From positions 298,753 through 362,752 of the forward strand of contig JAPJBO010000123.1 of the NCBI GenBank assembly GCA_030068145.1: a stretch of 64,000 bases of DNA. The letters are read 5' to 3'. The stretch comes from Diplonema papillatum (Eukaryota > Euglenozoa > Diplonemea > Diplonemida > Diplonemidae). The notes under the pieces were generated by a model, which did no database searches, was not told the DNA's origin, and was given only the letters and a program-made list of their open reading frames with translations. Positions 9,801 to 19,085 of the stretch are shown here, in pieces (position 1 is the stretch's first letter; every line of letters starts with the position of its first letter). A program made the position numbers and the translations under genes.

Positions 9801-12308
9801 AGCTCCTCTTCGCCCGGCGACTCGCCCGCTACGATATCCTGGTCGTGGTCCTGGTTCTGGTCGTGGTCGTTGCAGCCGTCCTCGCTCTCTCCGTCGGACT
9901 GCGTGTGCACGTACCCGAGGCTGCCGCCTTCCTTCTCCTTCCCGTTCGTGTTGATGTCGGGCGTGCTCTCCCTCTGCTGCGAGCCGTCTGCCTCATCGCC
10001 GTCGTCGTTCATCGGCGGCAGGCGCATGCCGGTCATGCTGCCGGAAGCATACGAGGCGGCGAGGCTTTCGATCCGTGCCTAAAAAAAGTGTTCCGAGTTC
10101 TTGGAGGCCTTGGGAAGCGAGTGAGGATGCGGAGTTCTGTATACTTTCTCCCTTTTTCGTCTTTCGGTGTGCGATTTTGATCTTTTTGAGCATTCGACGA
10201 ATCGAATACTAACTCAGGCGTTATTATTCGATCCGGCCGTTAAGCACAAGAGAAGCAGCCTACCAGCATTCCGAAAGACAAAAACGGATCTCCTTTGTTT
10301 TGTGCGCGCTTCCTTCAAACCTGTTTTGTTCATCTAACGGGAGTGAGGATATTATGCTGCCATCGATCGGTTGTTGTCCTTCACAAATTGCATTTGTTAG
10401 ACACAAAAGTGCTACGTTTTTCGGGTAGATAAATGACCTGGATAGGCACTCTATGGTCTTCCCAGAAACGCGGGACAGCTGGGTGGAGAGCCAAATCTTT
10501 GAGAACTTCAATTCAAATTTACCAAACTCTCTCTCTAGACTCGGACAAAATGTTTCAGGTTGTACGCTGCCAGCTACTAATTTGTAGTGCCGTGCTAGCA
10601 CGAAGAAGACGGGTGAGAAGCGGCATACCGCAGTCCCTTCGTCGGCAGCGCTCGAGCCCGGCAGCGCGCGGACGAGCTCGATGCACGATTTGGGGAACCA
10701 GGCGCCCTTGCCGTCGGCGAAGACGACGGCAACCGTGCAGTCCGGCGGCCGCTCCTTGACGATGGTTCCGACCTGGCCGACCCACCGCGCGTAGTCGCTG
10801 TCCCACGCCGGGAGCCGCGGGTGGAGGGTGATGAGTTGCTGGACGCGGGCCGCGTTGTTGATGATGCGGCCCTTCAGTCCGATGGAGCTCGTCGCCGACC
10901 GGATGGACGGCGAGCGAGACGGCGACATGTTCGGGATCGACCCGAGCCGGCTCAAGCTCTTGGTGGGAGAAGCGGAGTGGAGGCACGACAAGTAGTACCC
11001 CCGCGTGTCGTCGTCGACCTTCATCGAACTCTCGAGGTTCTCGGGCTCCGGTCCGTACTTCGCCACCAGCCGCTCGAACAGCAGGTCCTCCCTCCCGCGA
11101 TACTCCTCCAGCTTCTTGTCGACCGTCCGCGTCATCTCGGGGTTGTACTGGAAGTAGAACCGCAGGAGCCGCTGCTTCACCGGCGAGTACCCCCCGAACG
11201 ACGCGGCTTGGGCGTCGAGGGGGGACAGCGGCGTGGTGCAGGACGGCAGGGAGGTGCGGCGGCTGGGGTTGAGCGTGCTGTCGAGCCGGGAGAGAGTCAC
11301 GCCGCCCGGCGGCAACGTCTGCCGCAGGTTTCGCCTCTCGGCGTACCGGTGGCGGTCCGCCGAGCTCGAGTCGTCGGACTTGTTGTCGCGGGCCGCGTGG
11401 CCCTGCTTCCCCGACGGCGGCTTCGCTTCCGGGTTGTCGAACTGGCCGAGGATCTCCTGGTTCCTGCTCGACAGCCGCGTTTCGCCCGTTTTAGCCGCGT
11501 CATCCGCCGCCGAAAACGCAAACGGCGCCTCCGCAACGGCACTCTCCGGCCCGTGCTGGCTGGCGAGCTGCTGCATGAACTGTTCTTCCATCCCAACCCA
11601 GTCTGCCAGCTGCTCTGAAAGATGTGCGGTCGGGAGGCCGTGGGCTTCGTAGTACTTCTCGAAGCGCGCAAGGAACGGGGAGGGCTTGGGTTCTGGTTCG
11701 GGCCCGTACTGCTTGACCAGCTCCTGCAGCAGCGTTTCTTCGTCGTCGCGGTGGGAGTCGAGAAGCTCGTCGACGGTCGCTTCGCGCGGCGGGTCGTGCT
11801 CGCGGAAGAAGAGGACGAGGCGTGCGCGTGTGGGGCACCGGGTGGATTCCGGCGCCGCGAACGTGCCCGGGTCGAAAAAGACGTTCGGTGACGCGCTGGC
11901 GAAGATGGGCGAGCCGTGGGGGCCCTCGGCCAGCGGCGGCATGTCGAAGATGTCGGTCCGCTTGTGCCGCGACCCGCCCCGCAGCCGCGGCTGGTTGGGC
12001 GCGACGACCTGGTGGGCGGCGGAGAGGTGCTGCTGCTGCTGCGGGGCCGCGGCAGCCGCGTCGGTCGGGGAGAGCTGCTGCTGCTCGCCGGGGGCGAGGG
12101 CGCCGGGTACCGCCGACTTCTTCTTGCCGCCGAAGCTGGTCATGAAGTTGCGGAAGCGGCCGCCGCCGCCGCCGCTGGGGCTCTCCGACCCCGTCTTGCC
12201 CTCCTTCTGCGGCGTCACGCTCCGCGAGCTCGCCCGCGCGGTGTCGGCGGTGGGGAAGTCGTTCAGGAAGTCGAGCCCCGCTGCGGTGGCATCCGCAGCC
12301 CCGGGCAT
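559..12308 (-). CDS. Six-exon gene: YGPEP-repeat / ankyrin / TPR / PDZ / SH3-like scaffold protein
   Basis: Proposed join on the minus strand: 12308-10629, 10078-9306, 7423-6109, 4855-4709, 2906-2535, 813-559, giving 1513 codons plus a TGA stop. Phases agree at every junction (0, 2, 0, 0, 0). Domains in order: a Gly/Gln/Ala-rich N-terminus; three repeats ending in YGPEP or HGPE (about residues 162-205, 211-256, 377-423); an SH3- or MIB-like barrel (about 488-546); a Trp/Tyr-rich module (about 665-755); a CxxC-x6-CxxC zinc motif (813-826); ankyrin repeats (about 850-945); TPR-like helices (about 965-1030); a PDZ domain (about 1233-1330); and a KOW/SH3-like segment (about 1335-1375). No catalytic motif was seen, so a scaffold or adaptor role is inference. 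The start is the ATG before MPGAAD; an in-frame extension upstream is Lys-rich and looks untranslated. Further exons beyond the left edge are possible but not needed, because exon 6 ends in a stop. The introns are 0.55-1.9 kb and full of repeats. Confidence 0.85.
820..900. repeat. Short tandem repeat with GAAAGTGGGTTGAAGGATGG-type units
   Basis: Two to three related units of about 60 bp, sharing GTGAAAGTGGG and GAAGGATGGG, lie just inside intron 5 beside the acceptor of exon 6. Confidence 0.6.
990..1303. repeat. Heptanucleotide microsatellite (GGGTAAA)n
   Basis: About 310 bp of GGGTAAA with an interior block of 8-bp GGGTAAAA units and one short GGGTA. It lies inside intron 5. It is not the plant-type telomere repeat, which would read GGGTTTA or CCCTAAA. 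Confidence 0.95.
1488..1570 (+). repeat. Dispersed repeat with GGTCTCCGTGTGACC core
   Basis: One copy of a short family: TAGAGTT..AGTTCGCTTG, an AATCCGGG-like block, then AGTCTCCGGGTGACC. Other copies lie near 3320-3400, 3505-3570, 16735-16785, 20495-20540, 23595-23645, 36735-36830, 38020-38095 and 40550-40590. The copies at 3320 and 36735 also share GTCGAATGGGTTC and AAAGCTAATACGTAC. Confidence 0.6.
2098..2235 (+). repeat. Dispersed repeat with GTGAGCCCCTCCG
   Basis: It shares GAGTGCGTGAGCCCCTCCG, TAGCCCGGGTCTCTGGGTCG and CGTCCCCCTCCTTCT with the reverse-oriented copy at 16925-17085 and a more diverged copy at 38788-38910. Confidence 0.7.
2256..2378 (+). repeat. Segment shared with the 6.3-kb array (matches 49907-50022)
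   Basis: It shares CATGCGTAGTGCATGCGTGT, AATACCTAAGCCCGCAGG and GGTACACAGC with 49907-50022 in the same order and spacing. Its TACGTACGC style is that of the array, not of the surrounding intron. Confidence 0.75.
2535..2906 (-). CDS. Exon 5 of the scaffold gene (end of PDZ, KOW/SH3-like domain)
   Basis: Acceptor CACACGACAG|GCG, donor TCG|GTATGC, 124 codons, phase 0/0. The first 25 residues are the last helix and strand of the PDZ domain. A small barrel of KOW/SH3 type follows: QLNGMRGYVTEV, then GTLIQVNFGKVGVIAVRPSNL. The final third is Ser/Arg-rich and probably disordered. Confidence 0.82.
2995..3110 (+). mobile_element. SINE-like family I, diverged 5' part
   Basis: CGAGGGGTTGCCTTG, CGACGGAGGCTA and GAAACAATACAACTACAA align with the start of the copies at 8665 and 20757. 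The 3' tail is missing. Confidence 0.55.
4329..4566 (+). repeat. Dispersed family II, 3' part
   Basis: It shares long blocks with 19230-19435, 24115-24270 and 36460-36640, including GCTACTAGAGCACAGGCGAA, the hairpin CAGGGCACTCGCCCTG and CTTTTTACGGTGGCAATCTG. It lies inside intron 4, just beyond exon 4. A CT-rich stretch (4275-4330) precedes it. Confidence 0.75.
4709..4855 (-). CDS. Exon 4 of the scaffold gene (PDZ core, 49 codons)
   Basis: The acceptor is GCCGACAG|GAA and the donor GAC|GTATGC, phase 0 at both sides. It encodes a PDZ core (VTPNTAACRSGLLPGF followed by MDGKDATTLQSFMD). Alone it is half a domain. Between exon 3 and exon 5, which begins ALRAFRSGNKKELAIGV, it gives an uninterrupted PDZ fold. 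It is easily missed because it is short and lies in the middle of repeats. Confidence 0.8.
6109..7423 (-). CDS. Exon 3 of the scaffold gene (zinc motif half, ankyrin, TPR, start of PDZ)
   Basis: Acceptor GACAG|G restores the split Lys codon and brings CSRC six residues after the CTAC of exon 2. GVTPLHVACAYHKPDVARAL is a clear ankyrin repeat. A helical, Leu-rich TPR-like segment follows, with LHPTRDTVYLGLMYCHLHLG. The end reads FTLRLG...LGMDVQ, which serves as the first strand and carboxylate-binding loop of the PDZ domain completed by exons 4 and 5. The chosen donor is GCG|GTGTGT (phase 0); reading through instead would stop about 25 codons later. Confidence 0.83.
7639..8016. repeat. Minisatellite, 63-bp unit, six copies
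   Basis: The unit begins GAAGACGTCTTTGTGGCTGA and contains CACTATAGCGCAAGGGAATG and TTACTTTACATTATCTTTAA. The first four copies are nearly identical; the last two have diverged. It lies in intron 2. Confidence 0.95.
8448..8570 (+). repeat. Dispersed repeat shared with 18432-18552
   Basis: CATGCAATGTGTGAGGAAAC, TGAACCGCCCAAGTAGGACC and GGGTAGTGCGGTCAACGAAA occur in both places. A second shared block follows at 8895-9000 and 18840-18945 (CCGGCTGAT/CGGCTGTT, GGCTCGAA, TGATCGCGCGCACACTG). Confidence 0.75.
8664..8890 (+). mobile_element. SINE-like element, family I
   Basis: About 225 bp from AAATACTCGAGGGGCTGCC to GCAGGTGCTTATC. It matches 20757-20990 almost base for base apart from an 8-bp indel (CTTGTCAA). 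No coding potential. Confidence 0.8.
9306..10078 (-). CDS. Exon 2 of the scaffold gene
   Basis: The acceptor is a T-rich tract ending TTTAG|GCA and the donor is AA|GTATGC (phase 2). The first 100 residues are acidic and Asp/Gln-rich. They are followed by a Tyr/Trp-rich module in which YSGCYVK, YLYCTPQGTW and GRWLDADG mark its strands; similar modules occur in multidomain proteins of microalgae and protists. The exon ends with the first half of a zinc motif (CTAC). Confidence 0.85.
10629..12308 (-). CDS. Exon 1 of the scaffold gene (three YGPEP-type repeats and SH3/MIB-like domain)
   Basis: It holds 560 codons and ends in phase 0 at donor GCG|GTATGC. The repeat pattern is a basic-aromatic start, a charged helix with Glu-Glu, then Leu-x-Leu-Val-x-x-Tyr-Gly-Pro-Glu-Pro; the second copy is degenerate and ends QHGPE. 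Known of the family: such repeats occur singly or in series in many protist proteins of unknown role. The C-terminal 60 residues contain a glycine turn followed by V-x-F-x-DGKGAWFPKSCIELV, as expected for a small beta barrel. A poly-Gln stretch and a Gly run lie in the first 100 residues. Confidence 0.85.
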
Positions 12309-12863
12309 CTTCGCGCCGCGGGTCTGCCCGCCTCGGGTTCTCTTTTGTGTGTGTTCTCCTCTTGTTGCTTTTTTGTGGGGGGGTGGGTTTGCCGTTTTTT
12401 GTTTTTGTGTTCTTTTCCTGCGCTTTTTTTGGGGGGGGATGTACTTGGAAATCTGGGTCCTGTGTATTTCTTCACATGCGCGTCGGGGTGTTGATTTTAC
12501 CAGCATGTGGTGTCTAGTAGGGAGCTGCGCTGGTTGCCTTCCGGGTGGCCTTCCCCTCAGATGCCAGTTCGGCTGATACTTGCCGCAGTTTTGGTGCGGA
12601 GCTGTGGGGGGTCGTTGTATAATCGTCTAGCTTGAAGGGAATTGGAGAAACAGAGGACTATTGCATAGATAAAAAGAAGATTTATGAAGGCTCGCCAACT
12701 TAGGCCCTCGCGAAAGGGGCGGAGAAGGCCACAGAGGGGCAAGAGGAGGGCCCATGCGTGCTTCAAAGGCTATCGCCTGAGCTTGTTGCATGGCGGTAAC
12801 GCCAGCGAGTCGATGATACTTGCCGCAGTTTTGGTGCGGAGCTGTGGGGGGAAAACCTTAGTT

Positions 12864-12915
12864 TAATGTTTAGGCAGAGCACTGCCTCTCATGGGGGGGG
12901 AAGAATCTTAGTTTA
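12864..12915 (+). repeat. Short repeat CTTAGTTTAATGTTTAGGCAG
   Basis: It contains ACTGCCTCTCATG. Related copies lie near 915-965, 42390-42450, 37110-37170 and 60405-60455. The 42390 and 915 copies extend into an imperfect inverted repeat (CATGCATG..TTGATG..AGCATCAA). Confidence 0.5.
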
Positions 12916-13029
12916 CGTACAGCTTGGACAGCATGCTGTCTCATGGGATTCAACCAGGCGCGGTACTCCTAGAACGCCACCGGGTGAGAGTGGCAGTGTC
13001 TCGGGGCACAGAGGCTGTGGTGCACGGCC

Positions 13030-13208
13030 TGTGTTTCGTGTGGGCTACAGCACATTTAACTCCTTTGATCTTTTGCAGCGGCAGCCTCCTCAAGTATTTC
13101 CTACAAAGCGGGTGCTCATACAACAAAAAATATGTGCTTTGATCTTTTGCAGCGGCAGCCTCCTCAAGTATTTCCTACAAAGCGGGTGCTCATACAACAA
13201 AAAATATG
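13030..13208 (+). mobile_element. SINE-like family I, 3' part with a duplicated tail
   Basis: GTGTTTCGTGTGGGCTACAG, the CCTCCTCAAGTATTTCCTAC tail, and then a tandem second copy of the tail (TTTGATCTTTTGCAGCGGCA ... CAACAAAAAATATGTG). Confidence 0.75.
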
Positions 13209-13283
13209 TGACACCGGAGGGTGGTTAGTCTCAGGGCTGCCTAGACTCTACATTGCACCTCGCTAGACGACAGGTGATTCGTG

Positions 13284-13562
13284 TCACTTCCCCATGAAGC
13301 GAGTCTCGGAACAGGACTCAAAACTATGACCCAGGTAGTGACTGCCGCCAGTGAAAACGAAATGATACAAAACCCCTCTAAACCCCCGGACCCTCGAGCG
13401 AACATCTACAAACCGAGACCCCTTGGTTAGGTGAGCAGCAGCAACTCTTCCCAACAGCTCCTTCTTATCCTGGTTCCCCACGAACAGCAGGAACCATGCC
13501 ATCGAAGATTTGAACTCACAATCCCCTGGCGACACATAGAGCTGCTAACATAGCGGCATGCA
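13284..13562 (-). repeat. Possible tRNA-derived repeat
   Basis: On the minus strand CATGCC and GGCATG pair as a 6-bp outer stem about 66 nt apart, and GTGAGTTCAAATC between them resembles a pol III B box. The T-arm stem pairs poorly and the anticodon arm is not convincing, so this is not called a tRNA gene. About 200 bp of unique sequence follow it. Confidence 0.25.
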
Positions 13563-14103
13563 GAAGTGATCCCTCAGTGTCAGACTTCTAAGGGCTGGTT
13601 TTCCTGTGAACGCTGAGGGTTGGTCAACGAGCCAGTTTCCCCTTCTAGATCGCTGGGGGCCAGACTTCTCAGGAGCCCTTCCGGACGCGGTCAGTGCAAG
13701 GCAAATCAGACAGGAAGGCGGCGGGAAGTTCCCTAAAGGAGACGCACGACGAAAGGCGGCAACGGGCTAGGGCGAGAGGAGACTGACTGCCCAACACGCA
13801 GTGGTGCTGGGGCGAAAAGAAAACAACGCGAGCAAAGCATCCAAACGCTTCGTGCCCACGCGACCTACTCGCATTTTGGCAGTGTACTGGTATGCAACAA
13901 GCCAGGCGCGGCCCACGCAGAAATATTGCTGTTCGCTCAGCGAGCACCCTGGCGAAGGCTGTTACCTGGCTGTAGGTGGAACTTGAATGAGTTGCGCACA
14001 CGAGGCGTCCTTTATTCCGTACGAGGGAGCATGCATTCCCAAGATAATAATGCTGCCGATGCCAATACATCGGGATCGCATACAAAACCCGGTCCCGTTA
14101 ACC

Positions 14104-14225
14104 CCATGACCTCACGTCCGTTCAACACGTGGTTCGGTAGTTACAGCACTTGGGATCCCTTCTGTTCTTTGTCGGGCAGCATCGTCGAGCATTTCCTTTC
14201 AAGCTGGCGCTTATGTAAAAAGAGA
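14104..14225 (+). mobile_element. SINE-like element, family III (5'-truncated)
   Basis: CATGACCTCACGTCCGTTCA through GGGCAGCATCGTCGAGCATT to CTGGCGCTTATGTAAAAA. Nearly identical to the copies at 22503-22703, 37797-37985 and 40910-41115. Confidence 0.85.
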
Positions 14226-14379
14226 TGGACTGGCTCAATGAGGGAGTGGTCGGATCTAGTGATCCGACCGCAGCTCGCGCATGCGATCGGCGGCTGAACA
14301 GTCGCCGTACCTTGCTGCCGCTTCAACGAGAGGTGCCCTCGTCGTGCAGCAACGCAGTGGCTTCAGGTGAGGGAACACG

Positions 14380-15937
14380 CCATCTGCGAGCTCAGCAAGC
14401 GTTCAAACCGGAGATACCTCCGCGTACTCTTGACCAGGCAACTCGTCCCAAGCCATTCTGCAAGCGCCGCAGATCCTGGCGGATGCCATCCCAGCGACGC
14501 AGTGGCACCTGGCTGCGGGGGGTCACGTCATCCAGTCATCTGCGAGCTCGGCGAGCACATCTGTCTCGAGCCGTAGGTACTCCGCGTTTTGCGCGGGCAG
14601 GTCGTCTGAGTCGTCGTGCAAGCGCCGCAGATCCTGGCAGATGCCATAACCAGCGCGCAGTGGCTTCAGCTGCGGCCGGCTCGGAGGGCACGAGGGGTCA
14701 CGTCACTGCGAGATCGGCGAGCGCGTCCGTCTCGAGCCGGAGGTACTCCGTGTACTCTTGACCAGGCAACTCGTCCCAGGCCAATCTGCAAGCGCGGCAG
14801 ATCCTGGCGGATGCCATGCCAGCGACGCAGTGGCTCCAGCTGCGGCCGAATCGGCGGGAGTCATCCAGTCATCTGCGAGATCGGCGAGCGCGTCCATCTC
14901 GAGCCGGAGGTACTCCGCATACCCTTGACCGGGCAACGGTTCCAAACCATTCTGTAAGCGCCGCAGATCCTGGCATACCGGCGACGCAGTGGCTCCAGCT
15001 GTCAATGGTCACGCCATCCAGTCATCTGCGAGCTCGGCGAGCGCATCCGTCCCGAGCCGGAGGTACTCCCGTACTCTTGACCGGGGAACTCGTCCCAAGC
15101 CATTCTGCCAGCGCCACAGATCCTGGCGGATGCCATACGAACGACGCAGCGAGGGCTCACGCCATGCAGTCATCTGCGAGCCCGGCGAGCGCATCCGTCC
15201 CGAACCGGGGGTACTCCCGTACTCTTGACCGGGGAACTCGTCCCAAGCCATTCCGCAAGCGCCGCAGATTCTGGCAGATGCCATACGAGCGACGCAGGGA
15301 CTCCAACTGCGAGGGATCACGTCATCCAGTCATCCGCGAGCTCGGCGAGCGCATCCGTCTCGAGCCGGAGGTACTCCGCATACCCTTGACCGGGCAACGG
15401 TTCCAAACCATTCTGTAAGCGCCGCAGATCCTGGCTTACCGGCTACGCAGTGGCTCCAGCTGTCAATGGTCACGCCATCCAGTCATCTGCGAGCTCGGCG
15501 AGCGCATCCGTCCCGAGCCGGAGGTACTCCCGTACTCTTGACCGGGGAACTAGTCCCAAGCCATTCTGCCAGCGCCACAGATCCTGGCGGATGCCATACG
15601 AACGACGCAGCGAGGGCTCACGTCATGCAGTCATCTGCGAGCCCGGCGAGCGCATCCGTCCCGAACCGGGGGTACTCCCGTACTCTTGACCGGGAAACTC
15701 GTCCCAAGCCATTCCGCAAGCGCCGCAGATTCTGGCGGATGCCATACGAGCGACGCCGGGACTCCAACTGCGAGGGATCACGTCATCCAGTCATCCGCGA
15801 GCTCGGCGAGCGCATCCGTCCCGAGCCGGAGGTACTCCCGTACTCTTGACCGGGGAACTCGTCCCAAGCCATTCCGCAAGCGCCGCAGATTCTGGCAGAT
15901 GCCATACGAGCGACGCAGGGACTCCAACTGCGAGGGA
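14380..15937 (-). repeat. Tandem array of decayed copies of the 3' end of the adjacent exon
   Basis: About ten units of 146-167 bp, each recognisable by TCATCTGCGAG or TCATCCGCGAG followed by GGCGAGCGCATCCGTC and AGGTACTC. On the minus strand each unit is a frameshifted version of the last ~43 codons of the gene at 15938-16291 (GIREDLGRL ... EYLRLETDALAELADDWM). Three monomers form a ~461-bp higher-order repeat seen at 14989 and 15450. The outer copy near 14580-14640 keeps gene-like GCGCGGGCAGGTCGT that the inner copies have lost. Confidence 0.9.
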
Positions 15938-16291
15938 TCACGTCATCCAGTCATCCGCGAGCTCGGCGAGCGCATCCGTCTCGAGCCGAAGGTACTCCGC
16001 GTACTCTTGCGCGGGCAGGTCGTCCGAGTCGTCATGCAAGCGGCCCAAATCCTCGCGGATGCCGTCCTCGATGAGGAGCAGCAGCTCGATGTCGTCGACC
16101 TCGAGGTGCGCCTTCACCGCGCTGAGCGCGTCGGCGCCCCTTCCCTCCCGCAGGCTCCGCAGCAGCGCCGCCCGGTTCTGCTTCACGAACGACTGCGCTA
16201 CCTCCTTCAGCCGCTCCACGCGCGCGGCGCGGTCGGGAACGCGGACAGCCATCGGATGCCGGCGCTTGCCATCATCTGCCCGCTCTTCCAT
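15938..16291 (-). CDS. Small helical protein or first exon, unknown function (117 codons)
   Basis: ATG at 16291, GC-rich codon use, TGA at 15938. The product is charged and predicted helical: RAARVERLKEVAQSFVKQNR, an Arg/Glu/Leu middle, then an acidic segment ending ELADDWMT. It may be a complete small protein or the 5' exon of a larger gene; no GTATGC-type donor is seen at its end. Its last third is the source of the tandem array lying immediately downstream. No family was recognised. Confidence 0.55.
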   Translation of the reverse strand: MEERADDGKRRHPMAVRVPDRAARVERLKEVAQSFVKQNRAALLRSLREGRGADALSAVKAHLEVDDIELLLLIEDGIREDLGRLHDDSDDLPAQEYAEYLRLETDALAELADDWMT

Positions 16292-16332
16292 TTTTGTATT
16301 TGTTTTGTGCTTCCGGCGATGATCGCGCGGTC

Positions 16333-16710
16333 AGATGCCTATGAGGTTCCGAAGTCTCTGGTGTAGGAAGGGATCCTGCAAGGTATCGCTCGGTCAGTTG
16401 CCTATGAGGTTCCGAAGTCTCTGGTGTAGGAAGGGATCCTGCAAGGTATCGCTCGGTCAGTTGCCTATGAGGTTCCGAAGTCTCTGGTGTAGGAAGGGAT
16501 CCTGCAAGGTATCGCTCGGTCAGATGTCTATGAGGTTCCGAAGTCTCTGGTGTAGGAAGGGATCCTGCAAGGTATCGCTCGGTCAGTTGCCTATGAGGTT
16601 CCGAAGTCTCTGGTGTAGGAAGGGATCCTGCAAGGTATCGCTCGGTCAGTTGCCTATGAGGTTCCGAAGTCTCTGGTGTAGGAAGGGATCCTGCAAGGTA
16701 TCGCTCGGTC
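16333..16710. repeat. Minisatellite, 63-bp unit, six near-identical copies
   Basis: The unit contains CCTATGAGGTTCCGAAGTCT and GAAGGGATCCTGCAAGGTAT. Because 63 is a multiple of three it reads open in one frame as a 21-residue repeat, but nothing else suggests translation. It lies just upstream of the start codon at 16291. Confidence 0.95.
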
Positions 16711-16789
16711 AGTTGACGGTGACAAGCGTCCTTTTAACAGGAGACGTTTGCCTGAGAATCCGGGGTTTCAAAACCTCCGGTTGACAATA

Positions 16790-16918
16790 GTCGGAAGGGT
16801 TCCTGCAAGGTTTGGTATGTCGGGATACTTTATCCGAGTCTAGAGGTTAGGTAGTCGGAAGGGTTCCTGTAAGGTTTGGTATGTCGGGATACTTTATCCG
16901 AGTCTAGAGGTTAGGTAA
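16790..16918. repeat. Two copies of a 64-bp unit related to the neighbouring minisatellite
   Basis: The unit is AGTCGGAAGGGTTCCTGCAA plus a GGTATGTCGGGATACTTTAT block. It shares GAAGGG.TCCTGCAAGGT with the 63-bp array, so it probably has the same origin. Confidence 0.85.
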
Positions 16919-16924
16919 AGGCCA

Positions 16925-17085
16925 GCACAGGAGGGAGTGGAGACGATGCAAAACGAAGAGGAAGCGCGAACCAACCAGCCCGGACGAACCAGCGAGATAG
17001 AAGGAGGGGGACGCGACCCAGAGACCCGGGCTAAGTAGTCTGGCAACAGTTCGATGGGCCTCTCTTCGGAGGGGCCCACGCACTC
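16925..17085 (-). repeat. Dispersed repeat, reverse copy of 2098-2235
   Basis: The minus strand reads GCGTGGGCCCCTCCGAAG, TAGCCCGGGTCTCTGGGTCG and CGTCCCCCTCCTTCT in the same order as 2098-2235. Confidence 0.7.
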
Positions 17086-17089
17086 TAAG

Positions 17090-18431
17090 TTCGCCTTACA
17101 TGCACTGCGTTGGCCGAGCCGGAGCCGTACTCCACGTCGTTCTACCACCCATGCCGATTCGCGGAAACCTTCCAGAAATCTCTGGCCACGTCCTAACAAC
17201 ACGGGACGGCTCGGACACACCTTCGGACACCACAACAAGCGCCCGCCATGATCGCACAACAGAAGCGCCCCAATGCATCGAGCAAGCCAGAGTACCAAGT
17301 CCGGGAAGTGAAGAAGCCTTCAATCAAATCCCCCCCAAAGCCTGTTCTGGCGAGATTGGCTCTGTCGGTTGCCTGATACAGCGTTATTTTGATTGGAGTA
17401 TCAAGTACTGGTTTGCTTTAGAGCGGCTGCTGCAGCGCGCTCTGTACCGTGGTGGAGGGGTGACGGCAGGGCGCTGGTTACTCCCTTCTCGTGCGGTCGA
17501 CGATTTACGTCGGTGGTTTTCTTGTTTTCGCCCAGCATGCAGCAGGGGTCTCAGTCAGACATCCGGGTCTTGGAATATTTGGTTTCGCTTTAAAATAGGG
17601 TGGACTGGCTGACTGCCTGGCGCGTAGGGAAGAAGCTTGTGTTCAGCTTGCCGAAACAAATTTCGGTGAGTGCAAGATCCGGGAAGTACTGTACAAACGA
17701 GGCCACCTATGAGGCTGTTCTGGCTCTGCGACACCCGGGGAGCCCTGTTCAGCTGCGCCGCTCTACGCAAAAGGAGGGCCTCGGGCAGCTGTCGGAAGAG
17801 ACCTTCTGTTCATCTGGGTCGTCAGATTTTGGTCGCCACGCGAGCTGATTGCTTGCCCATTATTGCCCGGGATCCCAAAAAAATTCCAGCGTCACAGTTC
17901 AGGGCGGCTGGACTGCGACGCACACGAAACAGCCGGGAACAGGAGGCCCCACGAGGTAATAGCCATCAGCGATGACGAGATGTCCTCAATCGAGTGTTAG
18001 TAGATGAAGTCCACTCAGCCTGCATCCTCATCCCGCAAAGTGGATATATCAAAAAGGAAACGGCACTCATCGACCATACGTAAAGCCGTCTCATGCAGAG
18101 AAGGCACCCGGAACATAATTCTCACCGTCAGCGAAACGAAAAAGAACGACAAAAAAAAGAAACGAAGAAACCCCCAGAGAACGACGACAAGTAGAAAGAC
18201 GCAAGGACAAAGAGGCGGACTGGGAGAAAGAGGGAGGGGGGAAACGGAGGATAGTGAGGAAGAAGGCGAAGACGAAGAAGAGACCCCCCTTCCCTTGTTT
18301 TAGCTCGTTTCTCGCGGGGATAGGTTTGCGGGGGGTGGGGTGCTTAGCTTAGTGTTCGGGCAGAACATGTTTGATGGGTGCAAGAACTGTGCTTGGAATA
18401 GTATGTGCTCAACACCATGTCCCTTTTTTAG
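17090..18431. other. No supported gene
   Basis: Open frames here lack any recognisable protein pattern. The 18000-18300 stretch is purine-rich (AAAGAAACGAAG-type) and reads open by composition only. Confidence 0.4.
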
Positions 18432-18950
18432 CCACATGCAATGTGTGAGGAAACTGAACCGCCCAAGTAGGACCTTCTGATCATGATGTTTTGCCACCTG
18501 AAACCACGTCCAGGATTTGGGCTCAGGGTAGTGCGGTCAACGAAAAAATTAGTATGGCGCTTCCGTTTGTTTGTGCGCACTAGCGGCTTTTCACCTGATT
18601 TGGTGAGTTGCTTTTAGTACGCTGCCAACTACTAATTTTTAGTACCAACAATGCATTGTTAACACAAAAAAAAACAGGCGCTTCGTTTTGTTTGTGCGTG
18701 CCGGTACCAAATCTTGAAAAACTGACCGGCTGGTTTTTGGGAGGTCACCCGATCAGAAGTTTTTTGCGACATCATCTTGATCCACATATTGCCCAGGTTG
18801 GTGCATCAAGCTGATTCCGCCCCATGGGCGGCATAGCCAAAGCTTACACTGTCGAAAATCGGCTGTTTTCGTGCAAGTCTGCCGGTAAATAAAAAAGGCT
18901 CGAAGTTTAATCAGCCGGCAAGCCGGCTGATCGCGCGCACACTGAAGACA
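18432..18950 (+). repeat. Dispersed repeat partner of the 8.4-9.0 kb block
   Basis: See the shared blocks given for 8448-8570. Between them this locus carries different sequence (TTTGTTTGTGCGCACTAGCG) instead of the family I element present at 8664-8890. Confidence 0.7.
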
Positions 18951-19085
18951 CATCCCAAAAAACGCGTGCGAAAAAGCGGGTGTGGCCCCCGCTTTTTCGC
19001 CTTCTTGCACAACTTTAGCTCCAGCTCCTGAGGCGGGATTCCACCGCGCGGTCTAGTAGAGGGACAACATTTGGTTTAGCACCTC

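Noticed and set aside
13490..13562. Functional tRNA gene on the minus strand
   Set aside because: The outer stem and a B-box-like stretch are present, but the T stem and anticodon arm do not pair properly; kept only as a weak tRNA-derived repeat.
16335..16784. Protein with six 21-residue repeats
   Set aside because: A 63-bp period always gives an in-frame repeat; no start context, flank or codon bias supports translation.
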